In this document: positions 28,390-42,642 of the stretch, piece by piece
How the letters are laid out: each line of letters begins with the position of its first letter
Numbering within the stretch: the stretch's first letter is position 1
Assembly (NCBI GenBank): GCA_016800925.1
Contig: JABCPU010000100.1
Location: 62,001 to 126,000 of the forward strand
Direction: 5' to 3'
Source of the DNA: Suillus spraguei
Lineage: Eukaryota; Basidiomycota; Agaricomycetes; Boletales; Suillaceae
Length of the DNA stretch: 64,000 nt
Program-made: the position numbers and the translations under genes
Notes under the pieces: model-generated
Seen by the model: the letters and a program-made list of their open reading frames with translations, nothing else
What the model was told of the DNA's origin: nothing
Database searches by the model: none

Positions 28390-30990
28390 CTCCAGTATAC
28401 TAAACCATTGATCGGAATTTAACTTAACCGAGTCACTATCGAGACCGTGTCCACATCGTATCCGATTGAGTACCCGACATTTGTCTTTGAAAACCGCGAG
28501 CTGCACCTGCAACCAAGGCAAAATATGGAAATCCCTTGCCGCGCTTACGAGCCACAGCGTGAAGAGCGCCACAATACCGCATGCGCTCCCAGTGGTCGCA
28601 AGAGTGATGATGGGCGTGGGACGTGAAGACCTGGTATCAGAACGCAATTATGAAATACACCACGCTGTAGAAGAACAGAACTTCCGTGAGTAACTGAGGC
28701 CCAACAACAACAAAAATACTCGCCCCCACAGCAGCATAGCATATGGAAGTCCGTGCACAGTCGCGAGAGATTTAGTGCCAAAATACAGATCGTGTGAGGA
28801 ATATAACCTGCGGTGATGTTGTTTCAGTGATATTTGATCACCGGGTGCACCATTCTTTCCTCACCGCTGCGTCAGCAGATTCCTGACCATACATCCGATT
28901 CTGTCTAGTGAGAAACAAGGACGCGACCAACGATCCGACGATGCAAAATAAGGAAATATACGTGCTGATGACCGTTACCGAACGCGCATCCTGGACATTG
29001 ACGGAAGGCACAGCTAAGAAAACTGACATCCACTGCTACCATTACAGTGGACTGATGTGATTCCAGCAAAATAGGCGTGAAGTGATGAGAATCGTAGTAC
29101 GCACATACATCGTGATGCCCGACCACTCACTGCTGAGCTGCTGTTAAAGTTCTTCCAGCGCGGAGGAGTTGATGCTGCGGTCGACCCACACTCGTCGGAG
29201 TTCTTCCATGGTGTGACCGCGGAGCATCGAACAATGCGACGTTGACGGCCCATGAAAAAGCCACCAAAAGCTTTGACTTCTTCTCCTTGACGAAAAGAGG
29301 CTGGTCCGCGTTTAAACGGGCTTCAGGGAGTCCGCAAAAGTTGAAAAAATTGAGCCCGTGCTAGTCGGGAGGTTAGAAGCGATGTATTTTGCAGCGCGGA
29401 ACTTACAGAAATAACGCATAAACCTCACTGAAAACAATCATCCTCTGAAGGGAAACAGGATTCAAATACGACGCGTACCTATGACACATATATAATGGGC
29501 GCCCCGGTCAGCTTTATCTACATCTAGTGTCGAGCATCAGTGATGGCTCAACCGCTATAAACAAACCTTTCGCTTGCCTTCAAGCCGATCAATTAAATCC
29601 AGAATTTTCGATAATTCATCGCCGTCGAAGGCGATAGCGACAAGTCCGTCGTAATAATCTCTATAAACTCCTTTCTGCAACACACGGTGCACTGAGAAGG
29701 AAATATCTCACCAGCATTAGCATACACAACGACTTCCTTGAGTTCTTTGAGCAACTGAGGGCCTGGTAGCTTGTCACTGGGATACAGCTCGCAGTGTTGC
29801 CTGAAATCTGGTTAGTCCTGTACTAATATTGCACGTTCTGTTCCATCATACTGTTAGAATAATTTCATGACCAGACAATGAATACACACCATGACAGACT
29901 TGCCAGTACTGATGTTGGATAGCATACTCTGAAGACGTAAAGAATCAAGCACGCTGTGATATTTGCTCCTGCAAGAGGACGCACTGATATGGCCCCACTT
30001 CTCGACGCCCAGAAACTCCATCGAAGATCCTTGCCGTGGGTATTTCATGAAGCCAGAAAAGTAGACGGTTGGGATGATCGACGAAATAGTACCTGAATAC
30101 TATTTCAGAGTTGTGATTCCTCGTCAATTCCACCACGAGCTCGATAACACCGCTGTGTAGCTGCAATCCACAAGTCATCAGAGTGAGCAACTTATTGATA
30201 GATGAGGCCGTGCTAGATCGGCGTCTTTCGTCCCGCATGTACGAGTCGGTGTAGATGCCCTGTTTCCTGCAATAAGCGACGGAGGAAGCGTTGTTATAAA
30301 TAACATACGCGAACGGTGTCATGAAAGTAGAGCGCTCCTTCAGGTGTACACAGGCACACCAGTCACCACTGTCTTCTACACTGCGTTCCGTCATCAAGCA
30401 CTATTTGCTCCAATGAAATGACAGGACTTGCTCTGAATAATCTCTCTTTCCAGCAGGAATATTCACAAGTTTGACTTCCCGCTTGCTGCGACCCTGTTCA
30501 AGTCCATCAAGTCATTCAGAATGCGAGAGGCTCACATTGTAGCGCCTTTATTGTATCGCTTCACCATGGAGGGCGTGAACGGCCTCAACTCCGACTGGCA
30601 TTGGAAGAATGGAGCTGCAGGTGGTGGCTGCTGGCCATGATTAGCTGATGTCGCAGGAGTGTGGACTGGCAATAGTGAGACCGATGAATTGGCCGCGTCC
30701 CTGATACCGGTAGTACCTGTAGTTGAGAATTGCTCAGAGGAAGGGTGGGCTGGACTGAACCAGCAACTCGCTCTAGGCGTCCATCCTTGTGAGTGTGTAG
30801 GTACTGGCGCCTACGAGAACATAGTTGCAGAAGGGTATGAAATAGACGATGTATGAGTCGGAACGGGAAAGCAACATATGCGTTCAGAAAACACTCTTAA
30901 ATCGCTTTAATTTCCCAATTTCATACGTAACGTGACATAATGTTGGTGCAGAACAAAGACACAGGACATAAGGCCTTAAGGTGAACAGGT
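28390..30990 (-). pseudogene. WW-like / membrane family, copy C (frameshifted)
   Basis: Full-length relative of copy A. The C-terminal DNA 28549-28640 is nearly identical to 10116-10205 (LATTGSACGIVALFTLWLV). Also recognisable are RMYGQESADAA, TARWKNFNS-type sequence near 29150, KYAIQHQYWQHCELYP around a GC-AG intron, RYYFVDHPNRLLFWLHE (about 30050-30100), GIYTDSYMRDERR, and a WW-like exon CVHLKE...FHD-type near 30350. In the WW-like exon a base is missing relative to copy A (GAGCGCTC against GAAGGGGCGCTC), and the frame also slips before the WGHI codons near 29990. The gene therefore does not read through as sequenced. 30991-31332 holds nothing recognisable. Confidence 0.55.
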
Positions 30991-31332
30991 GTTAGTTCGC
31001 ACCCCGCTGTCCTTACAATAAACTAAGATTGATGATAGTATCCTTACACGCCATATTCATTGTTCGAGACAGCCTAGTGAGACTATGATCACACATCATA
31101 CGATATTGAGAGGGAGTTTCATAATATCTTTGTTTGCCCCTAGAGGCTACGTGACATGGCAAAGGCCGCAAGTATGACTACGGATAATAAGAGAACACAC
31201 GAAAATGAGACGATGCGGGAGGTGAGGAAATGCAAATGAAGTGTCAGGGACCCAAACTATCAGACGTCGCATCGATGCGAGATAGTAGCGGGTAACCAGA
31301 TATAAAGATCAGGAAAAGATAAAGGGGAACCT

Positions 31333-32241
<909 letters not shown>

Positions 32242-35200
32242 CTAAAAAGCAGTTAGCAACGTGATTGACGCGTCCTAAACGCGTCAAATACTCACTATTG
32301 TATGAGTTGAGGATGAGTATAGAGCTAAAGAAAGAGTAAGGCGATGAGCAAGGCAAGTTTGTCGTTGAGGAAGACGACGGGAGGACGTACGAGGAGTTGT
32401 GGATGGTGGTTGTTTAGAAAAGAGGAGTGTTGTGGAAATAAAGTGCAAAATTAAATTGAGAGCTGGGCAGAGGGTTCGGGTATAGGGCAGGGTCTAGGGT
32501 ATATCCAAATTTAGTAACTTTTCCCACGCCACATCAACTGGATCTGTGTCTTTGATTGTTGCTATTGTGAATTCTAGAACCTCGTTTGTCATATTCTTTG
32601 TCGTACCTCGAGCTCGTTGTTCGGCTATGTTTTAATGCTGTGCTCAATGCTCATACATTTATATTGTAGGTGGCGCCGGGTACTCCTTATGATGGTACAG
32701 GCAAAATTACCTATCCTTATCGCTCCACACAGCCCCGCGAACACTGCCAGCTACCAATTATAGAATTTCGCTGCTCCTCAGACGTGCCGTCATAGAACTC
32801 CATCATGAACGTTACTACGACGCAGGCGGTGATGACACTGATAGGCTATACTAGGTTCGGCTCCCATTGGTCTATGTCCAACGTTCCACACGATCAATCT
32901 TATCGCCGTTACAGGTCACGGTATGCATTGGAGACGTCGTCGGGTCATGCAACCCGCACATAATCTAGGACCAATGTATTTCTCCGTACTCAACGGATTC
33001 CAGCGAATGCGGTAGCCCGCGGTCACAATCGAGAAGGAACGACTGTCTGACTTAGGGAGAAGGCTAGCCATGTTGCATACCGTACGGCGAGTTTAGTACC
33101 GAGAAATCCCCTCATCAGGCTACTGCGCGAACATGCTCTACGTCGAGCTCTACATTACTGGCAGTGTCACCCTTCTTCTCTCCCGGCGTAAATTAAATTC
33201 TAACTAATCTCCTTATCTGTGACTTATCATCCAGTCCAGTAGCTTGTCTAGTCGCCGGAGCGAATGACGAAATACATTTATGTAACCCTCCTGGCCAGTC
33301 TTCTTGACAGTAAAGGCGCTCTTGTCAAGCGGCTCCAGTATTATTGTGTGTAGAAGACAGCGTTGGATTTAAATTTGCAAGCATGGTCGAGGCAGAGCAT
33401 ATCGCTGACCTAGTCTCCCATGGGCAGGCCACAGAATGGTATGTTCCTTCTTTATCACGCGTTCTACCACGGTCGTGCGTCTGGCAACCAAATAATATCA
33501 TCCTCTCACCTCCACCTCAATCCCTCTAACCAGACCATTACAAGGAAGACAGTCGGTTGTATAGGGTTTCACTAGGCTTAAGGTCGTACATGTACTAGTA
33601 GTGCTTCCCTCTGCCCCAGGTAGGTTTTTCTGGAAACCCGAATTTAGGGATCGCTGGCGAGGCGTAATAAGTTAGATACATCTCTTCTACATGTGTATTC
33701 AGCATTAATAATGCACGGTCGTCCATCCCATCATGTTGTAACGATCGGAGTGGGGATATTAACCTCAACCAAGTTTCTGTTACTGGTGAGATGCATGTCA
33801 GGGAGGAGAGGAAATCTCGAGCCCAACCAAATCGATTAATCTGTGTACCCAGTTGGTGTCTGTCGAGTAAGAACGTTCGCGGAATAGGGTAAAACCGGCG
33901 GACTTGGCCTCAATCTATAGCACTCCGGATGACTTAAGCAAATAGTTGACAATCTCAAGAGCGTACCCTCAAAATCTATGGGAAAAATGACATCAATCTG
34001 GATGGTCGGCCACAGCAGACACTGGAGTATGATACCCACAGCATACGAATGACGAAAGTGACCGCCGGATATTGAATGGGAGTGATACAATCGCACACCG
34101 AGGTTGATGGAGTGGATGATGTATCAAGTTGCGATACCACCAAAACATGGAGCAAACCAGTTCATGGAGTTCAGTATCTATGCATTTGTCGATGCGGTAG
34201 GCATCTGACTACGCAAATAATCACTGGCCTTCTCACGACTTTTGGGGCCTTTCGAATCCCGAAGCTCTGACTTCGGCCTTCTCATTTCTTCAAAGGTAGC
34301 GAGATAGGCTCCCCTTTGTTCAATAATTAGTGAAACAGGGTGCCTGTATTCGACGACGCCAGAGGGCCTACACCGTGAAGATCGAATAAAAGCTGGCCTA
34401 AAGAGCTCCCTCACATATTGCGCCCAACCAACGCCATGTTTGATAGGCGTATGAGGCAGATTGGGGTGTCGTTCATCACATATTCATCGATATTCTTTAG
34501 GTCACCTTTCGTATGATGCATGATACCAGCCGCAAACTAAAATGAACTTTGTGAAAAATGGTGCAGCGTTCACTCAACTCAACTCCCCGGCTTGGACATA
34601 AGAGATGTTCTATCGCATCAGAAGGATTCACAAGAGTCCCCACGCTCGAACTCGATCCACTACAAACCATTAGGTGAGAAGTCGGCATCTGGATTATTGT
34701 GGCTACTTCCTCACTTACGTCAAGTAGGTAGTACATTTGCATTTGTTCGTCAAGATCAGTTCCTCAAACGAGACGACATCTTCCAAACATCGCCTTGTGA
34801 AGTATGAAAGATGTTTCCATGATGTGAAGATACTGCATACACGAGGAACAGTATTAGCACCGGATATTTTTGTACTCATCAGCAGAGGAATGGTCTCAAG
34901 TCTGTACAGACCCTGTACAGCTCAGGCCTGATGTACAAAAGCGGTCCCGTAAGCACTGATTCACCATTGATTTAGACATGTGAGTAATGGAACATCCTCG
35001 ACGGAATGACCTGACAGTTGACCTGTCAGGCTGTTGATATATTCGGTGCCAAAGCTGAGGAGATCTCATCATCATCCCTTTCAGTGCCTGGTTCCAGCGA
35101 ATCCCAAGGTGCGACCGAGCCATGCCACAGCTTCTGTGATTTTCACTGTACACGAATGCTGTAAAACGGACACCAACATCAATGTCAGAGTACCATATGT

Positions 35201-35610
35201 GTTCTTGCAAATTCCGTGTCTGTGTCGGTTAGTTTCACGAACTAGGTGGGAGAAACTAGATAAATTGTTGGCAGAATTACTTATCTGAACTACAGAGAAG
35301 AATATTTGGTGGTATGAGCACTCGATTCGCCGAAGGGTGATTGCCATTGGGCCGCATCTGTGTATAAGTCGAAGACGAGTAAAGAATCCAAATAAACTTA
35401 GTCCGCCCGGAGAATGCGTCTGGCATTGTCTGATCGCCTTGTGGAAAGGAGAAAGGCATACAGAATGGTACACAGTGCACATCCTTTTGATGATGGTCAT
35501 GAGGCTGTGCTGAGTTCGATGTGTGATGTGACAACGCGCTGCGTCACGCCGGGTACAAACACGTCGTATCCCGCTTTTGCTATTTACACTTTATCCACAC
35601 CTCCCACGAA
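32242..35610. other. Long intergenic region, no gene recognised
   Basis: About 3.4 kb. The right flank of 14-3-3 must include its promoter (GA-rich leader, 32300-32450). No ORF in 32500-35600 shows a family I recognise, and no long repeat was seen. It may contain a decayed gene that I cannot identify. Confidence 0.4.
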
Positions 35611-36298
35611 ATGCCACCACAAAAACGTAAATCAGGCGCCGGGGAAGCGTCGTCTTCAAAGAAGAAATTGCGCACCTTTCACTCTTCTGCGAAAGCCCTC
35701 ATCAAAACTATCCTTGCTGAGTCACCCCAACGCATATCCAATCCCAGATGACGACGAGGATATCCGTCAGTCCCTAGTCGAGTTGGCCCAGTACGCGAAA
35801 GAGCTTGAGTAAAATGTTGAGCAAAGAGGAGCTGGTTCCGTACGGCTATGAGTACGGATCAAGTTGCCTCGGCTATCGAGAAGATCAGAAAGGCCTCCAA
35901 GAGTGGTATCAAGAAGCAGATAACCGTAGGTTTCCTCGATTATTCTTATCTATCAACCTGTTATAAACGAGAATTGTAGTGGAAGCCGTCGTGCAAGGCT
36001 GGCACTGCCAAGTGGTCCTATAATGGTGTCTGCCGTTGTCTTTGGTACTATGCTAGGTCTTGGAGGTCCACCAACGTGGAAGACGCACAAGATGTCCATT
36101 GATGACTTTGAAAATTGCATTGGTTGCATCAACGTGTCTGCCAGGTCTGTGTCATTGATTATTCTCTTTTAAAACATGATTTGTTCTTACTGCGAGCGAA
36201 GCAGATATTCGGACCTCTACCTCAAAGGTCAGCAAGTAAATATTCGCTGGAGTGATAGTGGAGAGTTCAAGTTTAGTGGAACATATGGCGCATTATAG
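35611..36298 (+). pseudogene. Conserved fungal hypothetical protein with frame breaks
   Basis: A short gene of a kind I remember from other mushrooms without a known function. ATG 35611 opens a Lys/Ser-rich N-terminus (PPQKRKSGAGEASSSKKK) and SAKALIKTILAESP. The frame then changes (CCCC run near 35735) into IPDDDEDIRQSLVELAQYAKELE. It changes again into SAIEKIRKASKSGIKKQIT, intron, WKPSCKAGTAKWSYNGVC, another slip near 36030, then VFGTMLGLGGPPTWKTHKM, a last intron and YSDLYLKGQQVNIRWSD ending in FSGTYGAL and TAG at 36296. Splice sites are in good order, and only the frame slips break it. Either a recent pseudogene or error-affected sequence. Confidence 0.5.
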
Positions 36299-36649
36299 AT
36301 TATTCATCGTTTTGCCTCACCAATGTTTTCCCGACTACAGCTGCTTCTTTTCTGACACTAATCGATTCAGACCGGGTCATAGGTATATGCTTGTCCCGTA
36401 ATTTACCCTACACTGCTGTTGCTCCCATGAATGGTGTACAATATATTTGATTAGTATCCCTGATTCTTTCGAAAGATAAACAGGGAAGAACTTTTGAAAA
36501 GCCGTTTGATCCCTTCAAGTTAAGGTCAACTTGGTCGAGTCTGAGGTTACTCCACCGTAGTAATAGAAAAGTGTACCTGATCACGTGATGACGAAAGCTG
36601 ACTTGGGATGTGCGTGTTCCTTGCAGTGGTTTGTCACAGCTACTCAGTT

Positions 36650-39441
36650 ATGTCTACACCAGCTCGTGCTCAAGCTGGTCCTCCCGCAGAGCAGGATGAA
36701 AGTCCAGTCCGGAAATTGTTTTCAGTGGCTCAAGTCAGCGCACATTTACCTGAAATCTGTGCAATACCACAGCTAACCCAACCTGCAGCAAATGTTTTTG
36801 ATATGGGCATTCTCTCAGCTTGGTGCGTCACCAATAATGTACTTGGCTATTCAAAGCCTCATCGGAGAATGTTTAGCTATGAAATTAATAGCACCAGCAA
36901 AGCCTCCAACCGCCCCTTCCGTAGCAGGACCTGGTAATGATGCTCAGCCAGGTGAGGTCAACCCATTCCTTTTACCCCCCGTACAGGCATATAGTGCGTG
37001 GAAGCTTGGACAACCTTTATCCATGCACGTATATTTTTCGACTTCGCCGAATGGTGATGTGTTTTCCCGTCAATGGACGTCAGCATGGCGGGAAGATCAG
37101 GACGCTGGTCTTCCCAGTTTCGTCTGGGAGAATATCGTTTTTGGAGACTGGAAGGAAACAAGGGTTGCCACATATGATATAAATCTTCCCCTGGTGAGCC
37201 ACTTAATGCTATCCCTTTGATGTCCGTATGGAAACCTGTATAGACTGTGCAAAGGAACGGTTCCTTATGGGCGGATATATTCCTTGTCAAAGATGGCGCA
37301 AGTCCGGACCCTTCAAATCCCTCTTTTGATCCTCATTCAGTGCATCATGTTCGGAAACGTGAGCCTAGGACCTGCTAGGTTCTAGTCCGAGATTGACACG
37401 AGTTTTATTCCAGTTTTGACGCGGTACATGCCCAAAGTGAAGGCACGCAAAGAGAAAAATTTGCTTTCCAATCCGGATGACGATGAAGAAGTGGAAGAGG
37501 TTTGTCATTGTATCCTTTTTCTTGCTACCATTTTCGACGACTAGGATCCTCTAGAAGCCGCAAGACGATATCATGGTGTCGCATTGGCACAAGGTAGATC
37601 TTGATTTGAATAAATCTTTCTCATAGATAAACCCATAAGCAGAACCTTACATTGGCCCTCGTTTCTGACGAGACAGTCATAGCAGTCAACAAACTGCCCC
37701 CGGTCCTCGTTGAGCGTATGTCTAACTAAGAGGATTTAGGACACATAATTCACTATAATTTAGATGTACATCTGGTCCCAGGCGCGCGGGATGACACTGG
37801 CACCAAAGGATTCTACAAGCCTATAATCTTCCCCAATGACTTCTGGTTACTTCGCTCCCATCTGATCGAAATTAACACAACCACCCCGACGCTGCCGCTT
37901 GAAGTAACTTTCCAGCCCATGTCATACTTCAAATTCCAGATATTGGCGTCGATGAGTCATGGCTTTGATGAAGCCCTCAAACAACAAGGTGGTGGCGCAG
38001 GAGCGGAACTTGACGAGGTCAAACGAATGCTTACCGAGACTAACCCGTGGTTCCTGGGTCTGACTGGACTGGTCAGCATGTTACACGTCGTGTGAGTTTA
38101 TCACGGCGATTGTCGGATACGTTATTGATCCTGTGGCGTATGAAGGTTTGAGATGCTTGCCTTTAAATCAGATGTTTCGCACTGGCGTCAGCGGAAGGAG
38201 CTGGTGGGTGTCTCTGTCAGGTGAGATATTACGTGGTACAGGTGTCGTTGGCTGTCATGATGACTCCTCGTTCTCCTTTAACAGAACGGTATGTTCCCTT
38301 TTCGGGAGGCGCCCCAGTCTCAAGTTGATCGGCGTATTGAATTGTTTTCTAGATAATAACAAACGTGTTCGTCCAGACCGTGGTGCTTTTGTACCTCATT
38401 GACAACAACGAAAACACGAGTTGGATGATTCTTATGGGGTCTGGGATGGGTGTCGTTATCGAGGCCTGGAAGGTGCAGCAGGAGGATTGCCACACAACTG
38501 AGTTTGGCTGATTCTATTCCCAGATCACAAAAGCTGTGGATATCAGCATCATCGCTGCTCCGTCTGGCTCTCGACTTCCCTATATGCTTAGTATTAAAGG
38601 TACGGTTTCTCACACGTGTTTTCGTGCGCTAATGTATGGTCCATCAGATAAGCATGTCCTCAGTGACGATGAGAAGAAGACACAAGAGTGAGTCAATGCA
38701 GTTGCTGCAGGTCTACGATAATGAATATTGACATAAGTATGTGGTCAGGTATGACAAGCTTGCATTCCGCATTGTGTCATACTTTACTATTCCATTACTC
38801 GCCGCTTATACGATCTATTCGTTGATTTACGAGACCCATAAAGGATGGTACAGCTTCGTGATCTCGACGCTGACTTCATTCGTATATATGTTTGGCTTTG
38901 TAAGTCCACATTGCATGCTGCTGCTCGGCTGCCTGACATCGCTGAATTATGACAGGCACAATTGATACCTCAACTCATTATCAACTATAAACTCAAGGTT
39001 TGTCACTTGCCCATACGGGGAGTAAGTCTTGTTCAGACTTGCGATATTCTTTCAGAGCGTGGCGCATATGCCCATGAAGGCAATGATATATAAGACGTTA
39101 TCGACAGTTGTCGACGATCTTTTTGCGTAAGAATTTACGATAAAGCAGTGCCTAATTCCAAGCTCACGAGACCTTTCGCGGGAATGCAGGTTTTGCATCA
39201 AGATGCCTATGCTGCACCGGCTGGCCTGCTTCCGGGATGATGTTGTATTTTTAATTTTTCTGTATCAGGTGAGCTCATGGAGCTATTTCTCCGTATGATT
39301 ATATGGACTCAAGCCTCGTATTTGTTTAATTAGCGCTGGATCTATCGCATCGATCCTAAACGAGTGAACGAGTATGGTCAGGTGCTGACGGAGGATGTCA
39401 TCAAAGCTGATAGCAGTGGTGAGACAAAGAAGGACAAGTAG
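36650..39441 (+). CDS. CLPTM1: CLPTM1-family multi-pass membrane protein
   Basis: Member of the cleft lip and palate transmembrane protein 1 family, multi-pass proteins of the ER; the human paralogue CLPTM1L is a glycolipid scramblase. ATG 36650 (STPARAQAGPPAEQDESP), then FLIWAFSQLG, AWKLGQPLSMHVYFSTSP, SFVWENIVFGDWKE, SLWADIFLVKDG, LTRYMPKVKARKEKNLL, VSHWHKNLTLALVSD, FYKPIIFPNDFWLLRSHLI, LEVTFQPMSYFKFQI, EMLAFKSDVSHWRQRKEL, VSVRTIITNVFVQ, LLYLIDNNENTSWMI, GVVIEAWKITKAVDI, FRIVSYFTIPLLAAYTIYSL, LIPQLIINYKLKSVAHMP, DDLFAFCIKMPMLHRL, VFLIFLYQRWIYRIDPKR. All are hallmarks of the family. The gene has over ten introns and reads through completely. A 4-nt exon (38285-38288) is required between VSVR and IITN. 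The C-terminus is Lys-rich (ETKKDK), compatible with ER retention (inference). Confidence 0.9.
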
Positions 39442-39859
39442 ACCCCAGTGTCTCGGAATGCTCAGTCTAATGGAATGTTCTTGTTTTGCATGTTAATTCC
39501 TGTGGGCCCGCGTAAATACGGTTGACGCACCCTAGACTTTTCATTGGCAGTGCTTTGGCGTTGCTTGCTGACTGTATTGTCTTGAGTGCCTATTGATTAC
39601 TATGATCAGGAGAGATGTCCCAACTGATCTGATGCATGGAACTCTGAACAAAGCACAATTGTTTTCAACATTTTTGACTTTTGCGGCGATATCAGATAAA
39701 ATTAGGCAGAAACACGCCGCACTCTTCGGACCGTGGAAAAATAATCTCGATTGGGATGACTATGACACTGGATTCATAACTTATCCACATCTCTGACTCT
39801 CCCGTCAACGCTAGTATTGTAATCTCCCTACTTTTCATCTTGTCAGGTCATCGTCAACC

Positions 39860-42642
39860 ATGGCGAATATCCGCCGGGATGGTCCAACCAGGGCTTGTAA
39901 ATGTCTCAATATTCGAATAGAATCTAGGCAACCGCCACCGCAGAGCTCGCCTCCAGATTTTCTCAAGGACAATATAACAGATTCTGACTATACACTGATA
40001 TATGTCGGTCAAGACGGTCTTAGCGTTGTAAGTCACATCTTTTATTTGACACAATTGTTTCGCTACGAAATTCTGATTTTATGACAGGCTCATCCTCAGG
40101 TGACGATGAGAACACGCAAAATGGGTCCTTCTCTGGGCAATTCAAATCGGTGCATCCGGTGTACGACGTTGACTTGTTTATTGTGTCAGACCCTCGCATA
40201 TCGTGTACAGCAGTTGGTCCCACTGGATGTAGAGGGTCAAGAGGGACCATTACTTCCAACTTATGATTGGGTTGAACAGGACGTACTGATGAGTAGTTGC
40301 GGCTGGATTGAGGTACACGCTGAGTGCCTGGTGAGTCATTTCATTTTCCTCCCGTTGCTAGTGAGGGAGGTTAGGTCTCTAGTCTCTAGCACAATTCCCT
40401 CAATCCTTTGTATGGTTTCCGGGGATATGCCATGACGTCTATGACGTGATGTCATCCATGACTCCATGCAGGGTTTGCTGACCGGAAACTTTCTTTAGGA
40501 TCCTGATGCCGTCTGCAGGCTCTTGTCGTCAATGACATATTCCCCAGTTTTCAATGTTGCTATGCCGCCAGATGCCTCCAAGCCCTCTGCGCAGCCCTCT
40601 TACATCGCCTCTACTGACGGGTCGCGCCCTCGAGTACTTTCTGAGCCCATATTGTCAAACTTGCGTCCCTTGTTTCCACCCGCACCCTTTATACCTTCAC
40701 ATCCTGTCTTTGCTCACCTGTCATCTATAGCCACATCCAAGTCGCAGGGTCTAAGATTGTCCGCTGAGGAACAGTTTGCTGCTCTTATACGGGATAAAGT
40801 CGCTGAAATTGAGAAGGCCGAGGAGGAATTGAAAAGAGCTGTGGAGTGTTTGTGGAAAAGATTTCTCGAGAGCTTAGGTCAGACGGAGAAGGACTTAGGC
40901 GCTTCCGGTGTTGCCAAGCGGAGGGATGCTGCAAGAAAGCCCAATATCAACAATGCAGGGGGGCCGGCCATTAGTTCACCAGTGGTTTCCGTACGGGACT
41001 TTGTGCCTGTTGTCAGTCCCGGCAGAATGGTTTCCCCTGTGTCATCGGTACCAAGAGTATCTTCGCTCTCTGCTTCTCTTGCGACTTCGGCATTTCACCA
41101 TCCTCGTGCCCTTCGGGAACGAAATACTCATTCTGGACAGGCAAGCGACATTCCAAGGTCGCCACCCCCTTATTCGTCGCATCCGCCATCTGTCGGCTCA
41201 GCTGACAGTCGGTCACTATCGTCCTCTACTTCATCTAGAGAACTACTGCCACTGACGACAGGTGAAAGTCTCGTTCAGCCGTTCAAACGCAGTATGGACG
41301 AGGCTCGGGACACGGCTGCGAGCTTCCGATATTTTGTAAATATGGAAGCTGAGATGGAAATTATGCGCGGACGTCAGCGACTCCCAACAACCGGAACGAC
41401 CGTCACAGAGGTAACCGAAGGTACGCAACCGAGTAACACCTCCACTTCTGCCAAGGCACCCGATGATGAAGAGAACAAGCTGAAGCGAGCGAAAGAGGGT
41501 GGATTGCAGAAGCCAGATCACGGCAGGAATGGCGATGAGTCGAGGGGGAAGCGCAAGGTAACGTTTGATATCAAACCAGATGCGCTGATAGCCGACGGGC
41601 CGTATCCGGAGAAAAATGGAAGCCAAGGACGAGATGTGCATGGTAGCTAACTGTGTATAATGATTTTTACACAATTTTCTGACCGCGCTTTTATTTCAGA
41701 CATGATATTTGATCTAGACGGTGAAAGCAGTGATCGGGATTCCTCAGACGCAGCTCCTGTTCTTCCATTCAAAGAGATTCCATACATTCCCCGACGCCGT
41801 GCACGCCCCCGTAACAGCACAAACCATGTTGGCCTACCAACATCTCTATCGTCCTTAAGGCCGACCTCCTTACCCGCTTATGCTTCTCTTCAAGCCCGGA
41901 TAACTACACAGGACTCACCATTTAGAACCCAAGTCCCAACCTCCGAGCGGTTGCAGACTGAACATATACGACACATTATTGAAGCTGAGGTTCCTGACCC
42001 CCAAGAACAAGAAATTCTGAAATTGGTTGCCGCTGATACCCCGAGTCACAGAGGCGCTTGGAAGCCCAATAGCAGAGCGTGGCAGTTGTTTGTTAGTAGA
42101 CAAGGTGGAAAGAACGGCGCGGCTGGGGCGCTCATACCAGAGGAGGTCGAAGTTGATGTCACTGTTAGTGACACCGATGATAGTGACGCCGGTCAGCTTT
42201 TCTTCCCTTTAATCAAGTCACCATGTTCAAGACTCGTGTAGGTACACGTTATCATCCTCCAGGAATTCCGGGGTCGTTGCCTATCAGCATTGGGCCATTA
42301 TCACGCAAGCGAGAACCTCTATCATTGGCATCATATCAGCCAAAAACATCCCTTTCCGACCGTGCTAATGCCATGGTACCCCCTCTGCCAAATATGGTTG
42401 GTAGGCATTCTACTTCTGCTTTGCGCAAAGCTTCGTATGCTGCTCGTGATCGTGACCGTTCCATGGACCCGGGAACGCTGGATTTTGTCTCGCATGATGA
42501 TGGTCACGAGGATGACGAAAGTGATGACGAACCTTTTCCGGTGGATCCTCCTGATGAGGCACGGGGTAGACAGCGGGCGTTCAAGATACTTGAAGCGCGA
42601 AGTAAACTTCCAGCGGCTGGGATGTGGAGAAGCCTGGCATAA
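39860..42642 (+). CDS. Uncharacterised protein with N-terminal cysteine pairs, Ser/Pro-rich
   Basis: About 850 aa in five exons, intact; conserved in mushrooms as far as I recall, function unknown. Start ATG 39860 (ANIRRDGPTRACKCLNIRIES). The next exon holds RCIRCTTLTCLLCQTLAYRV, which with the earlier CKC suggests a small metal-binding N-terminal domain (C-x-C ... C-x2-C-x4-C-x2-C). A long Ser/Pro-rich region follows (40500-41650), with one coiled-coil-like helix EQFAALIRDKVAEIEKAEEEL at about 40770-40830 and a basic patch GKRKVTFDI. The later exons have acidic DDSD/EDDESDDE tracts and end in ILEARSKLPAAGMWRSLA. Introns 40028-40087, 40332-40499, 41645-41700 and 42192-42240 (approximate) keep the frame. 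Possibly nuclear given basic and acidic tracts (inference). I cannot assign a pathway. Confidence 0.7.

Noticed and set aside
32242..35610. Second small gene between 14-3-3 and the hypothetical at 35.6 kb
   Set aside because: Candidate ORFs up to about 139 codons have no recognisable domain and overlap on opposite strands.
36937..37290. ORFs in other frames and on the minus strand within CLPTM1
   Set aside because: Shadows of the CLPTM1 exons, which have clear family motifs.
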